From: Novosphingobium decolorationis
GTDB taxonomy: Bacteria > Pseudomonadota > Alphaproteobacteria > Sphingomonadales > Sphingomonadaceae
Assembly (NCBI RefSeq): GCF_018417475.1
Contig: NZ_CP054856.1
Location: 868,001 to 932,000, forward strand
Reading direction: 5' to 3'
Length of the DNA: 64,000 bases
Shown here: positions 24,956-34,629 of the stretch, piece by piece
How the letters are laid out: the number at the start of each line of letters is the position of its first letter
Numbering within the stretch: position 1 is the stretch's first letter
Made by a program: the position numbers and the translations under genes
Notes under the pieces: generated by a model
Seen by the model: the letters and a program-made list of their open reading frames with translations, nothing else
Database searches by the model: none
What the model was told of the DNA's origin: nothing

Positions 24956-27952
24956 ATGAAGTCCAGAACGCCCATTCGCCTGTTCCTGACCGGTACGTGC
25001 GCACCTTGCGCCCTGCTTGCCACCGGCGCACTTGCCCAGAGCCTGCCCGAAGCCCCTCCCGAGCCCGAGAACGTGGGCAGCATCGTCGTTACCGGCTCGC
25101 GCATCGCCCGCCCCGACTACGAAGCGAACAGTCCGATCGTCTCCATCGGCAACGAAGCGCTGGAAGACAGCGGACGTTTGACGGTCGAGAAGGCGCTCTC
25201 CCAGATGCCCCAGTTCACCGGCGCGTTCGGTGAATCGAATGGCGGCTCCACCAGCACCGGCCTCAACGGCGGCCAGGCTTACGCCAGCCTTCGTGGTCTT
25301 GGCGCCAAGCGAACCCTGCTGCTGGTCGACGGGCGCCGTCTCCAGCCCTCCAACCCGGACGGCTCGGTCGACCTCAACACCATCCCCGAAGCGCTTATCG
25401 AAAGCGTCGAGGTCATCACCGGCGGCGCCTCGACGACCTACGGCTCGGACGCGACCGCGGGCGTCGTCAACTTCCGCCTCAAGCGCAGCTTCGACGGCAT
25501 CGAGATGCACGGCCAGATCGGCACGAGCGACTACAAGGACGGTGAGAGCTACCGCATCGGCGCAGTCGCAGGCTCGGAGTTCGCGGACGGTCGCGGTTCG
25601 GCGGTCATGTCCTTCGACTACACCAAGCGCTCGCGCGCCTATCAGTATAACCGCGACTACTACCGCTACCGTTCCACGGTCGCCGGGCTCGCCACGATCC
25701 CCCAGGGCACGGCCCTGTTCGGCTCGAACCTGCCCAGCATCGATGCCGTCAACGACGTCTTCCAGGGCACCTACGGCACCCCCGCACTGACCGGAAACGC
25801 CGCCGGGCAGTACACCGGCTGGATGGGCTTCAACACCGACCAGAGCCTCTTCACCAATGTCGGCGTGCCGGTCTACAACTTCCGGGACGGCGATTCCGAC
25901 GAGGCGTACCTCGTCACCACCTCGCCCACCAACCAGCAGTTGAACTTCGGCTATACCGGCGGCTCGATCCAGTCTGACCTTGATCGCTACAGCTTCTATG
26001 GCAAGCTCAATTACGAGCTCACCGATAGCATCCGCGCCTTCGCCGACTTCTCGATGACCGACTACACCTCGGTCGGCCGGGCCAACCCGACGCTGGCCTC
26101 CAATGTCTATGGTCTCAGCGTCCCGGTCTCCAACCCCTTCATCTCCAGCGAATTCGCCTCGATCCTCGCCTCGCGCCCCGATCCCGAGGCCGACTTCACC
26201 TTCTACAAGGCGTTCAACATCCTGGGCCCGCGCTACCAGCGCTATCACTACAACGTCTGGCAGGGCACGGCGGGCCTTGCGGGTGACGTGGGCGTCAAGG
26301 ACTGGACCTGGGAAGTCTACGGCGCGCTGAGCAAGGCCAAGTTCGAGAACGAGCAGACCGGCGGCGCCAGCGCCTCGGCCCTGCGCGACCTGCTCTACAG
26401 CCCGAGTGGCGGCAGCGACCTGTGCGAAGGCGGCTTCAACCCCTTCGGCAACCTGACGCCCTCGCAGGACTGCATCGACTTCATCTCGCGCCGCACGCTC
26501 AACACCAATACGCTCAAGCAGCGCACGGTCGAAGGCTCGATGCAGGGCGGCCTGTTCGAGATGCCCGCAGGCCAGGTGCGCTTCGCCGTGGGCGCGGACT
26601 ACCGCTACAACGCCTATACGTTCGAGCCCGACAACCAGCTCAGCCAGGCCGATGGCACCAGCGACATCCTGGGCTACAGCGTGCTGCGTTCCGCCTCCGG
26701 TTCGGTCTCGACCAAGGAATTCTTCGCCGAACTGTTCGTGCCGATCCTGCGTGACCTGCCCGCGATCCAGGAATTCAACCTCGACCTTGGCTACCGCTAT
26801 TCGGACTACAGTTCGGTTGGCGGGGTGCACACCTACAAGGCCGACTTCGACTGGCGCGTGATCGACAACGTGCGCCTGCGCGGCGGGTACAACCGCGCTA
26901 TCCGTGCGCCCAGCGTGGGCGAGCTCTACGCCCCCGTCTCGACCGGCAGCGTGGGCATCGGCACGCCCTCGCCCAGCAACACCAACGGCGATCCGTGCGA
27001 CGTGCGCTCCTCCTACCGGCAGGGCGCGGCGGGCGATGACGTGCGCGACCTGTGCCTCGCACAAGGTGTCCCGGCGAGCATCATCGACAGCTACCAGCTC
27101 GGCACCGCACAGGTCTTTGCCCTTACCGGCGGCAACCCGGACCTGCAGGAAGAAAAGGCCGACACGCTGTCCTTCGGCGCGGTGCTGACCTCGCCCTTCG
27201 TCTCGCCGATGCTGTCCAACATGTCGCTCTCGTTCGACTGGTACCAGATCAAGATGAAGGAGGCGATCGGCCCGCTCTCGATCGCACAGGGCATCCAGTT
27301 CTGCTTCAACTCGGGCGGCAACAACCCGAACTTCGATCCGCAGAACTACTACTGCTCGCTGATCGAGCGCAGCTCGGACAGCGGCGTGCCGGTCAACCCG
27401 GTCCAGCCGCTCCTGAACCTGGGCACCTTCAACGTGAAGGGCATCGACGTGCAGTTCGACTGGAACTTCGGGCTCGACACCATCTTCGGCGGCGATCCGG
27501 GCGAGATCGCGATCAACGTCGCGGGCAGCTACCTCGACACCTTCTCGATCCAGGCCCTGCCCGGCGCTCCGACCTACGACTATGCGGGCAGCATCGGCAC
27601 CGGCATCGAATCGGGCGCGGGCACCGCGCACCCGCGCTGGAAGTCGGTGAGCGCGTTCACCTGGTCCAAGGACGGCTACAGCCTGGGCCTGCGCTGGAGG
27701 CACATTTCCTCGATGATCGCCTCCAACCGCGTCGTCTCGCCCACCAGCACCACGCGCGGGGTGAGCGCCTACGACGTCTTCGATCTCAACGCGCGTGCGC
27801 AGCTGCCCGCCGAGACCGAACTGCGCATCGGCATCACCAACCTTTTCAACCGCCATCCCCCGCAGGTGGGCGACAGCGAGGGCAACTACGACGCCCAGAA
27901 CTACGACGTCATCGGGCGCTACTTCAACGCCTCGATCACCAAGCGCTTCTGA
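24956..27952 (+). CDS. TonB-dependent outer-membrane receptor
   Basis: 998 residues. A signal peptide (to about residue 27, ending ALAQ) is followed by a TonB-box-like IVVTGSRI. The plug domain follows (SPIVSIGNEALED ... LVDGRRLQPSNPDGSVDLNTIPEALIESVEVITGGASTTYGSDATAGVVNF divided over the usual blocks). The 22-strand barrel ends with the aromatic C-terminus TKRF. Plug motifs are of the sphingomonad SusC-unrelated 'TonB receptor with plug N-x-I-P' type often tied to peptides or carbohydrates. AGGGG precedes the ATG. The next gene, an exported amidohydrolase, starts 101 bases on with only a weak long-loop hairpin between, so co-transcription is likely. Confidence 0.93.
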   Translation: MKSRTPIRLFLTGTCAPCALLATGALAQSLPEAPPEPENVGSIVVTGSRIARPDYEANSPIVSIGNEALEDSGRLTVEKALSQMPQFTGAFGESNGGSTSTGLNGGQAYASLRGLGAKRTLLLVDGRRLQPSNPDGSVDLNTIPEALIESVEVITGGASTTYGSDATAGVVNFRLKRSFDGIEMHGQIGTSDYKDGESYRIGAVAGSEFADGRGSAVMSFDYTKRSRAYQYNRDYYRYRSTVAGLATIPQGTALFGSNLPSIDAVNDVFQGTYGTPALTGNAAGQYTGWMGFNTDQSLFTNVGVPVYNFRDGDSDEAYLVTTSPTNQQLNFGYTGGSIQSDLDRYSFYGKLNYELTDSIRAFADFSMTDYTSVGRANPTLASNVYGLSVPVSNPFISSEFASILASRPDPEADFTFYKAFNILGPRYQRYHYNVWQGTAGLAGDVGVKDWTWEVYGALSKAKFENEQTGGASASALRDLLYSPSGGSDLCEGGFNPFGNLTPSQDCIDFISRRTLNTNTLKQRTVEGSMQGGLFEMPAGQVRFAVGADYRYNAYTFEPDNQLSQADGTSDILGYSVLRSASGSVSTKEFFAELFVPILRDLPAIQEFNLDLGYRYSDYSSVGGVHTYKADFDWRVIDNVRLRGGYNRAIRAPSVGELYAPVSTGSVGIGTPSPSNTNGDPCDVRSSYRQGAAGDDVRDLCLAQGVPASIIDSYQLGTAQVFALTGGNPDLQEEKADTLSFGAVLTSPFVSPMLSNMSLSFDWYQIKMKEAIGPLSIAQGIQFCFNSGGNNPNFDPQNYYCSLIERSSDSGVPVNPVQPLLNLGTFNVKGIDVQFDWNFGLDTIFGGDPGEIAINVAGSYLDTFSIQALPGAPTYDYAGSIGTGIESGAGTAHPRWKSVSAFTWSKDGYSLGLRWRHISSMIASNRVVSPTSTTRGVSAYDVFDLNARAQLPAETELRIGITNLFNRHPPQVGDSEGNYDAQNYDVIGRYFNASITKRF

Positions 27953-28053
27953 TACCCGCCCTGGCCTTCGGGACCGGCGTTGCGCCCTCACACGGGACGC
28001 GGCCTCGGCCCCGAAGGTCCTTTTGCGATCTTAGTTGAGACCAAGGACAGCAC

Positions 28054-29547
28054 ATGACCTTCCTTCCCATCCCCCTTCGCGGCCTGCGCCGCATGGCCCG
28101 TGCCGCACTGCTGGCGGCAAGCACCGCCCTCACCACGCCCGCGCTGGCCGCCCCCATTCCCGAAGCGCAGCAGGACCAGATCCTCGCCGCGCTGGAAAGC
28201 GACAAGGCGCTCTTCGATGAAACCGCACTCAAGATCTGGGACTACGCCGAACTGGGCTACCTCGAGACACAAAGCTCCAGCCTCCTCCAGTCGCGCCTGG
28301 CCGAGGCCGGTTTCACCGTGAAAGCGGGCATCGCGGGCGAACCCACCGCCTTTGTCGCCAGCTACCGCACCGGCGAGGGCCCGGTGATCGCGCTCCTGGC
28401 CGAGTACGACGCCCTGCCCGGCCTTTCGCAGGCCGCCTCTCCCATGCGCCAGCCGCTGGAAACCGAAGGCGGTCATGGATGTGGCCACAACCTCTTCGGC
28501 ACCGCCTCGACCTACGCGGGGATCGCGGTGAAGGAATGGATGGAGGCGAACGGCATCAAGGGCGAGGTGCGCGTCTACGGGACCCCGGCCGAGGAAGGCG
28601 GCTCGGGCAAGGCCTACATGGTGCGCGACGGGGTGTTCGACGATATCGACATCGCGCTCCACTGGCACCCGGGCAACACCAATTCGGCCGCGCAAGGCCC
28701 CAGCCTTGCCAACATCTCGGGCAAGTTCCGCTTCCACGGCCGCTCGTCGCACGCCGCCGGGGCCCCTGCTGCAGGCCGCTCCGCACTCGATGGCGTGGAA
28801 GCGATGGACGCCATGGTCAACATGATGCGCGAGCACATTCCTGACGGCACGCGCATCCACTACGTCATCACCGATGGCGGCAAGGCCCCCAACGTCGTAC
28901 CCGACGAGGCCGAGGTGTACTACTACGTGCGCCACGTCGATCCGCAGGTCGTGCGCGATGTCATGGGCTGGGTGCGCGAAGCCTCGCAAGGCGCGGCCAT
29001 GGGGACCCAGACCAGCGTCGACTTCGAACAGACCGGCGGCGTCTATTCGCTGCTGCCCAACGAAACCCTGATGAAGGTCATGGACCGCTCGCTGCACAAG
29101 GCCGGCGCGATCACCTGGACGGCCGAGGAAACCGCCTTTGCCCGCAAGCTCCAGGAAAGCTTCAAGGACCGCGCCGCGCCGCTTGAAAGCGTGGGGCAGA
29201 TCCAGCCCGCCGTGATCGAGGAAAAGGCCCTGTCGGGCTCCACCGATGTCGCCGATGTCAGCTGGGTCAAGCCGACCGTCGGCCTCTCGACCGCGACGTT
29301 CGTGCCGGGATCGGCCGGGCACAGCTGGCAGAACACCGCTGCGGCAGGCTCCACCATCGGCCTCAAGGGCGCGATGGTGGCGGCCAAGACCCTCGCCCTC
29401 ACCGCCGCCGAACTGCTGGTGAGCCCCGCCGAGATCGCCGAGGCCACGACCGAGTTCGAGAAACGCCGCGGTGCCGATTTCAAGTACGAAGCCATGATCG
29501 GCGACCGCCCGCCGCCGCTCGACTATCGCAAGACCGCTTCGGAATAG
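28054..29547 (+). CDS. Exported M20-family amidohydrolase (AbgB-like)
   Basis: 497 residues. An Ala-rich signal peptide ends near ALAAP, so the enzyme is periplasmic, unlike cytoplasmic AbgB. Metal-site motifs of the M20D group are present: LLAEYDALPG, GGHGCGHNLFG, GTPAEEGGSGKAYM and ALHWHPGN. The dimerisation domain starts near FRFHGRSSHAAG. Relatives cleave N-acyl amino acids, dipeptides or p-aminobenzoyl-glutamate. AAGGA lies six bases before the ATG. With the preceding TonB receptor and secreted M14 peptidase it could form an uptake-and-cleavage route; the substrate is inferred only in class. Confidence 0.9.
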   Translation: MTFLPIPLRGLRRMARAALLAASTALTTPALAAPIPEAQQDQILAALESDKALFDETALKIWDYAELGYLETQSSSLLQSRLAEAGFTVKAGIAGEPTAFVASYRTGEGPVIALLAEYDALPGLSQAASPMRQPLETEGGHGCGHNLFGTASTYAGIAVKEWMEANGIKGEVRVYGTPAEEGGSGKAYMVRDGVFDDIDIALHWHPGNTNSAAQGPSLANISGKFRFHGRSSHAAGAPAAGRSALDGVEAMDAMVNMMREHIPDGTRIHYVITDGGKAPNVVPDEAEVYYYVRHVDPQVVRDVMGWVREASQGAAMGTQTSVDFEQTGGVYSLLPNETLMKVMDRSLHKAGAITWTAEETAFARKLQESFKDRAAPLESVGQIQPAVIEEKALSGSTDVADVSWVKPTVGLSTATFVPGSAGHSWQNTAAAGSTIGLKGAMVAAKTLALTAAELLVSPAEIAEATTEFEKRRGADFKYEAMIGDRPPPLDYRKTASE

Positions 29548-29652
29548 GGGCCATCGCCCCTTGACCCCAAAACGGTCGACCTCACCACTCTCAGCCTGGG
29601 CGGCTTTGCAGAGGTGAGCTAGACCGTTTTGGGAGCCCGAGGGCGATGGCCC
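29548..29652. repeat. Nested long inverted repeat between convergent genes
   Basis: Three paired arms are nested around a 26-base loop. GGGCCATCGCCC (29548-29559) pairs with 29641-29652, CCCAAAACGGTC (29566-29577) with 29622-29633, and CTCACC (29581-29586) with 29613-29618. The outer arms are also small hairpins by themselves. It lies between the amidohydrolase stop and the convergent fecR stop and may act as a two-way terminator or be a REP-type intergenic element. A T-run (29662-29666) follows on the plus strand. Confidence 0.8.
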
Positions 29653-29672
29653 TCGGAACCATTTTTCTAAAA

Positions 29673-30737
29673 TCAATACGGGACGAGCCGCGTCTCACCG
29701 TCAGCATCCACGTCAGGCCGCGCGATCTGGTAGGCTTCCAGCGCCTCGATCAGCGCCGCCGGATCGTCCGTGCGCACCACGCCGCTGAAAACCCGGTCCT
29801 CCAGCGCCGGGTCCAGCACCAGGTGATGCGCAAGATGACGGTTGAGCCGGGCGACGACATCGCCGAGCGGCGCGTTGTCGAAGCTGATGCGCCCGTCCAT
29901 CCAGCTGCGTGTTTCGGATGCCTGCCCCTCGATCAGTTGCACGTCCTCGCCACGGATCGACAGCACCATTCCCGGCTCCAGCGTCCAGCTGTGTTCCCGC
30001 TGCCCGAGCGCATCCACCTTCACGCGCCCCTCGACAAGGCCGACATCAAGGCCATCCCCGCGCAGGTCCACGTCGAACTCGGTGCCAAGCGCGGTCACCC
30101 GGTACCCGCCCGAAGTCACCGTGAAGGGATGCTCCGCATCCTTGGCCACCCGAAAATACGCCTGCCCTTGCGTCAGCTCCAGCGTGCGGCCGGCAGTTCC
30201 GGGCAGGACACGCACCTTCGAGGCGGCATCGAGCGTGACTTCGCTCCCGTCCTCGAGTGTGAAGGCCCGCGGAGCCTCGCCCCGGCTCGTCGCAAGAATA
30301 CGCGCCTCGGGTGCGCCTGCGCTGCCGCCGATGCCCCCCTGGTAAGCAAGAAACGTCAGCGTGCCGATTCCCAGCACGGCCGCCAGCAAGGAGGCGAGAA
30401 CCAGCCGGCGCGCGCCCCGTTCCGGCGGCGCCTGAGGCTCTTCGCCATAGGTCCGAGCCGCTTCGATCCAGTCCGCAGCTTCGTCCTCGCCATCGTCCTG
30501 CCCTTCCCCACGCGCCGGAGCAGCCAGAGCCTCCGCAACGAGAAGCCGGGCCTCCTCGGACAGCGCCGCTTCGTCCGCCAACTGCGCGGCACGCTCAACC
30601 CGGTCCCAGGCCATGCGGTGCGCGGAAACAGCCGCGTACCACGCCTCGAACGCCGCGCGTTCGGACGGCTCCACGTGGTCGCTGGAGAGGCGCGTATACC
30701 AGGAGGCGGCTGCGTCGTTAACGCACGTACCTGTCAT
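29673..30737 (-). CDS. FecR-family anti-sigma / signal-transducing protein
   Basis: 354 residues. The N-terminal ~85 residues form the DUF4880-like sigma-binding part (AASWYTRLSSDHVEPSERAAFEAWYAA). A single membrane helix lies around 110-130 (LVLASLLAAVLGIGTLTFLAY), and the periplasmic FecR domain follows (LEDGSEVTLDAASKVRV, GQAYFRVAKDAEHPFTV, VTALGTEFDVDLRGD). The C-terminal part resembles an STN-interacting region (RISFDNAPLGDVVARLNRH). It relays receptor occupancy to the sigma factor encoded 6 bases upstream on the same strand. Confidence 0.93.
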   Translation of the reverse strand: MTGTCVNDAAASWYTRLSSDHVEPSERAAFEAWYAAVSAHRMAWDRVERAAQLADEAALSEEARLLVAEALAAPARGEGQDDGEDEAADWIEAARTYGEEPQAPPERGARRLVLASLLAAVLGIGTLTFLAYQGGIGGSAGAPEARILATSRGEAPRAFTLEDGSEVTLDAASKVRVLPGTAGRTLELTQGQAYFRVAKDAEHPFTVTSGGYRVTALGTEFDVDLRGDGLDVGLVEGRVKVDALGQREHSWTLEPGMVLSIRGEDVQLIEGQASETRSWMDGRISFDNAPLGDVVARLNRHLAHHLVLDPALEDRVFSGVVRTDDPAALIEALEAYQIARPDVDADGETRLVPY

Positions 30738-30743
30738 GGGGAA

Positions 30744-31256
30744 TTACTCTCCCACGCAGGCGCTGAGGTGGCGAATAGCCTTCATGATATGCTTTTCAAC
30801 TGCGCTGACCGAAATACCGAAGTGCGATGCGATGGCCGCATAACTCATTTCTTCGAAGCGGTGAAGGACGAAGACCTGCCGTGTCCGATCCGGCAGATCG
30901 CGCAGCGAGACCATCACCTTGGCGAGCCGCTGCTTGCCTTCGAGCACGCGCGCAGGCGAGATTTCCTCGACCGGATGGTGGTAATCCTCAAGCGAGATAT
31001 GCGCCTCGCGCTGGCGAACCGCTTCACGCCGCCAACGGTCGGTCAGCACTGAGCGCGCCACCTGAAACGCATAGCTTTCCAGCGATTCGATGCGGTTGTC
31101 GCCACGCCGCTGGTGCAGGCGCAGGGCGACCTCCTGAGCCATGTCCTCAGCCTCCTGAAGACCGACGCGCCGCGCGAGAAAATCGCGCACGGCACCCACG
31201 ACTGTATCCCTGTGTTCCGCCTCACGAGGGCGAATGACACTCAAACGAAGCCCCAT
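30744..31256 (-). CDS. FecI-like ECF sigma factor
   Basis: 170 residues. Region 2 includes FLARRVGLQEAEDMAQEVALRLH and YAFQVARSVLTDRWRRE. Region 4 includes LRDLPDRTRQVFVLHRFEEMSYAAIASHFGISVSAVEKHIMKAIRHL, which is given here only as its two halves, DRTRQVFVLHR and YAAIASHFGISVSAVE. The start at 31256 follows AGGGGGTGG; a longer frame upstream to 31529 runs into the divergent receptor gene and is not protein-like. It should direct transcription of the divergent TonB receptor when FecR signals. Confidence 0.92.
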   Translation of the reverse strand: MGLRLSVIRPREAEHRDTVVGAVRDFLARRVGLQEAEDMAQEVALRLHQRRGDNRIESLESYAFQVARSVLTDRWRREAVRQREAHISLEDYHHPVEEISPARVLEGKQRLAKVMVSLRDLPDRTRQVFVLHRFEEMSYAAIASHFGISVSAVEKHIMKAIRHLSACVGE

Positions 31257-31404
31257 GTCCACCCCCTGTCCGGCAGACATCTTCCCCCAATGAATACTCT
31301 TCTCGCATTGAAGAACAACATATTGAAATTGGTGGGTCAAGCAGAGAAGATAGTATTCACGACCAGGGGGGAATCGGGCTCTCTCGCGACAGGGCACGCA
31401 GCAC

Positions 31405-34002
31405 ATGAGGGACAGGACCAGGACCGGTTTCGCTGACCGGACACGCGCGCGCCGCGTGCTGCTGCGCTGTGCCCTGGCGCTGCAGATCGGCCTGCTCTTT
31501 GCGCTGCCGCAGACCCTCGCAGCGCGCACTCCGGCCGCGGCCTACACGATCGCAGCCGGCCCCTTGCGGCTGGCCCTCGTCCTCTTTGCCCGGCAGAGCG
31601 GCGTACAGATCCTTTTTGCCCCCGAGCTGGTTGCCGGCAAGCAGGCCCCGCCCCTGACGGGCCGCCACACCATCGACGAGGCCCTGACCCGGCTTCTTGC
31701 CGGAAGCGGCCTCTCCGCCCGCAAGCTGGACTCCGGCGCCATCCTCATCGTTCCTGCCTCGCCCGCCGCGCCCCCGCTGGTGTCCTCCCACGACCGGGGG
31801 CCGGAAGGCGCGCCTCCGCAAGGCCTTGAAAGCCCGCGCCCGGACATCCTCGTCACCGCCTTCAAGTACCCGACCCTGCTGGCCCAGAGCGCCGCCGATC
31901 TCACAGTGATCGGCGCCCAACTCCAGCGCCAGCGCGGCATCGACGGTCTTGCCACGCTCGCGCAGGCCACGCCCTCGCTCAACATCGCGCAGAACAACAG
32001 CGCGGCCAGCCGCCTCACCCTGCGCGGGGTCTACGGGCGCGGCGAGCCAACCGTCGGCGTCTACTACGGCGATTCTCCCGTCAGCGGCCCCTCGGGCACG
32101 ACTTTCGATCCGGGCGGTATCGCGCTTGACCTCGAACTGGTCGATCTTGCCCGCATAGAGGTCCTGCGCGGCCCGCAAGGCACGCTGTACGGGGCCAGCT
32201 CGATGGGGGGCACCCTGCGCTTCCTTTTCAACACGCCCGACGCGACGGAAGCTTCCGGCGAGATTCGCGGCGGGGCCTCGATTACCCGGCATGGGAGCCC
32301 CGGCCATCACGTCTCGGCCATGATCAACCTTCCGCTTGCCTCCGACACGCTTGCGCTGCGCGCGGTGGCCTATGACCGCACGACGGGTGGCTATATCGAC
32401 CACCCGCGCTTCGCCCTCGCCGACCAGGGCGGGGCCGAGCGCCAGGGCGGCCGCATCGCTCTCGCCTGGACACCCGGGCCCGATCTCGACCTCAAGGTCT
32501 CGTTCTTCCACCAGGAGACGCGCAGCGATGGTGCGCAGTTCTTTGATGACCGTGGCGGCGCGCGAACCAATGACCTTGCCGTTCGCACCCCCAATGCAAA
32601 CACGCTCAACCTCGCCAACGCCGCTCTCGACTGGCGCAGCGACTGGGGGACGCTGACCGCACTTGCGACCTTCTACCGCTGGAAGGTCCTACGCCAGAGC
32701 GACTTCAGCGACGTCATAGCAGGGCTTGTCGACAACCCGGCCAGCTGCCTGCGCCATGCCGGGCTTGGCCAGGGCGCCAGCTGCACGCAGACGCAATGGG
32801 AGGCCTATCGCGCCTTCGTGGCCACGCGCCTTCCCGCAATCCTCTATCAGCCGATGTGGGTTACCAGTGCGAACGGAGAAGTCCGTTTCCACACCGAGGC
32901 CCTTGCGCGCACGTCCCTGACCCTGGGACTTTTTGCCGAGACCCGGCGCGACCGTGTCGACAGCATCACCGCACGCGCCGATGCGGCCTCGGGCCTGCTG
33001 GTACGCCCGCTCGACGTGACCGGGGCACGGGCCATCTGGACCGCCCTCAACCAGACCGCGCTGTTTGGTGAAGCCTCCTACGACCTTTCCCCGCGCGTTC
33101 GCCTGACCGCGGGTCTGCGCCTGTTCCACTATGGCAAGACCGCAAGGGGCGACATCTTCACGCCCAACCTCATCACCGGCACCGCGGACATTGCCCCGGG
33201 CCGCTTCAGCACGCGTGAGAGCGGCTCGAACCTCAAGCTTCAGGCGACCTGGCGCCCCTCCCCCGATCTCGTTGCCTACCTGCAGATGGCCGATGGCTTC
33301 CGCCCGGGCGGGGTCAATATCACCCCGTCGCTGAGCGAGGAGAACCGCAGCTACGCCGCCGATGCGCTGCGCAGCTACGAAGTGGGTCTGCGCCTTGGCC
33401 TCCCCCGCGCCGGGATCGAGCTGCAAGGCGCGCTCTACCACATCGGCTGGTCGGACATGATCTACAACGCCTCGAGCCCCAACAGCGCCTTTGTCTACAA
33501 CACCAACATCGGCTCAATCGCGATCGACGGCGCGGAAGTGAACGCGCACTGGCAGGCCAGCGACGAACTCGCGCTCGCGCTTTCCGCCAGCTGGACCGAC
33601 GCCCGTGTCGCCCGCGACCAGGAACGGGCCGGCACGCTGGGCCAGCTTTTCGCAGGCGACCGGGTGCCGATGATACCGCGCCTCGCCGCCTCGCTCGGCC
33701 TTGCCTACGAGCGCCGCCTTGCCTCGGGCACGACGCTGTGGGGACGCCTCGACGCCGTGGCCTCGAGCGGCTTTGCCTCGCAGTTCAATACCCTGCAATC
33801 GAGCTATGCCCGAACCCTTGCGCGGGCGAGCCTCGATCTGGCGGCGGGTGTGGAACGGGGCGGCTGGGACCTGTCGCTCAGCCTGCGCAACGCGCTCGAC
33901 ACGCACCGTCCCGAGCAGGTGCTCGCCACCTCGCTGGGCGCGCGTCAGGTCTTCGCCCCGCGCCCGCGCACTCTTGCCCTGGAACTGGGTGTGACATTCT
34001 GA
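31405..34002 (+). CDS. TonB-dependent receptor with N-terminal STN signalling domain
   Basis: 865 residues. A signal sequence lies within the first ~40 residues (ALALQIGLLFALPQTLA). An STN domain covers about 45-110 (YTIAAGPLRLALVLFARQSGVQ ... HTIDEALTRLLAGSGLSARK in outline), then a TonB box region (DILVTAF), a plug (RLTLRGVYGRGEPTVGVY, LVDLARIEVLRGPQGTLYG) and a barrel ending LALELGVTF. The STN domain marks a transducer that contacts FecR; the fecI-fecR genes are divergent, 148 bases away. This is a full cell-surface signalling unit, typically for ferric siderophores but also for other ligands; the ligand is unknown. Confidence 0.93.
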   Translation: MRDRTRTGFADRTRARRVLLRCALALQIGLLFALPQTLAARTPAAAYTIAAGPLRLALVLFARQSGVQILFAPELVAGKQAPPLTGRHTIDEALTRLLAGSGLSARKLDSGAILIVPASPAAPPLVSSHDRGPEGAPPQGLESPRPDILVTAFKYPTLLAQSAADLTVIGAQLQRQRGIDGLATLAQATPSLNIAQNNSAASRLTLRGVYGRGEPTVGVYYGDSPVSGPSGTTFDPGGIALDLELVDLARIEVLRGPQGTLYGASSMGGTLRFLFNTPDATEASGEIRGGASITRHGSPGHHVSAMINLPLASDTLALRAVAYDRTTGGYIDHPRFALADQGGAERQGGRIALAWTPGPDLDLKVSFFHQETRSDGAQFFDDRGGARTNDLAVRTPNANTLNLANAALDWRSDWGTLTALATFYRWKVLRQSDFSDVIAGLVDNPASCLRHAGLGQGASCTQTQWEAYRAFVATRLPAILYQPMWVTSANGEVRFHTEALARTSLTLGLFAETRRDRVDSITARADAASGLLVRPLDVTGARAIWTALNQTALFGEASYDLSPRVRLTAGLRLFHYGKTARGDIFTPNLITGTADIAPGRFSTRESGSNLKLQATWRPSPDLVAYLQMADGFRPGGVNITPSLSEENRSYAADALRSYEVGLRLGLPRAGIELQGALYHIGWSDMIYNASSPNSAFVYNTNIGSIAIDGAEVNAHWQASDELALALSASWTDARVARDQERAGTLGQLFAGDRVPMIPRLAASLGLAYERRLASGTTLWGRLDAVASSGFASQFNTLQSSYARTLARASLDLAAGVERGGWDLSLSLRNALDTHRPEQVLATSLGARQVFAPRPRTLALELGVTF

Positions 34003-34087
34003 GGGCCTTTCTTGCCGGTAGGCAGGCCGGGGCCTCGCTGGTAGCCTTGCCCCCAACGACAAGAACCGAAATGGAAGAGGAAAGAGG

Positions 34088-34534
34088 ATGCTGAAAGCGA
34101 ACCGTGAATACGGCGGGGGATGCCTGTGCGGTGCGATCCGGTACCGCGTGACGGGCCCCAGCCTGTTCGAGACGCAGTGCTGTTGCCGGGACTGCCAGAA
34201 GGCGACCGGAACCGGGCACACGACCATCGTCGGGATCGCGCGCGACCAGCTTCACATCGACGGTGAGCCGTCGATATACACCAGCGCCGGAGAGAGCGGC
34301 GGCGCGGTTTCCCGCCACTTTTGCGGCACCTGCGGTGGGCGTATCTTCACCTCGGGCGCGCTACCCGGTGAGAACGTGATGGTCCAGGCCGGATCGCTCG
34401 ACGAGCCCGGCGAAGTGACCCCCGAGAACGTGATCTGCGGCAAGGACGCCCTGCCCTGGGACCATTTCGATCCGGCCCTCGAAATCTATGAACTCTATCC
34501 CCCGTTCGACCCGGTCACCCGCGAGCCCACCTGA
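34088..34534 (+). CDS. GFA (glutathione-dependent formaldehyde-activating / CENP-V) family protein
   Basis: 148 residues with the two zinc-binding sets of the family: GGCLCGAIRYRV near the N-terminus with CCCRDCQKATG, and HFCGTCGGRIFTSG in the middle. Family members bind zinc structurally and one subset binds glutathione adducts; the physiological reaction here is not known. GAGG lies directly before the start. It follows the STN receptor by 85 bases on the same strand and may be read through from it. Confidence 0.88.
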   Translation: MLKANREYGGGCLCGAIRYRVTGPSLFETQCCCRDCQKATGTGHTTIVGIARDQLHIDGEPSIYTSAGESGGAVSRHFCGTCGGRIFTSGALPGENVMVQAGSLDEPGEVTPENVICGKDALPWDHFDPALEIYELYPPFDPVTREPT

Positions 34535-34629
34535 GCGTCACCCGGAACTCTGCGGACTACCCTGCTTGCAGCTTTGCAATCTTTTTGCGGTGCCATCATG
34601 CGAACGACGGGAAACGCGAGGTGAGGGAC

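Noticed and set aside
24869..27991. 1040-residue open frame on the minus strand
   Set aside because: Antisense to the TonB receptor, which has a clear signal peptide, plug and barrel.
31257..31529. N-terminal extension of the FecI-like frame
   Set aside because: It overlaps the divergent receptor gene, and the start at 31256 has a strong ribosome site and normal family length.
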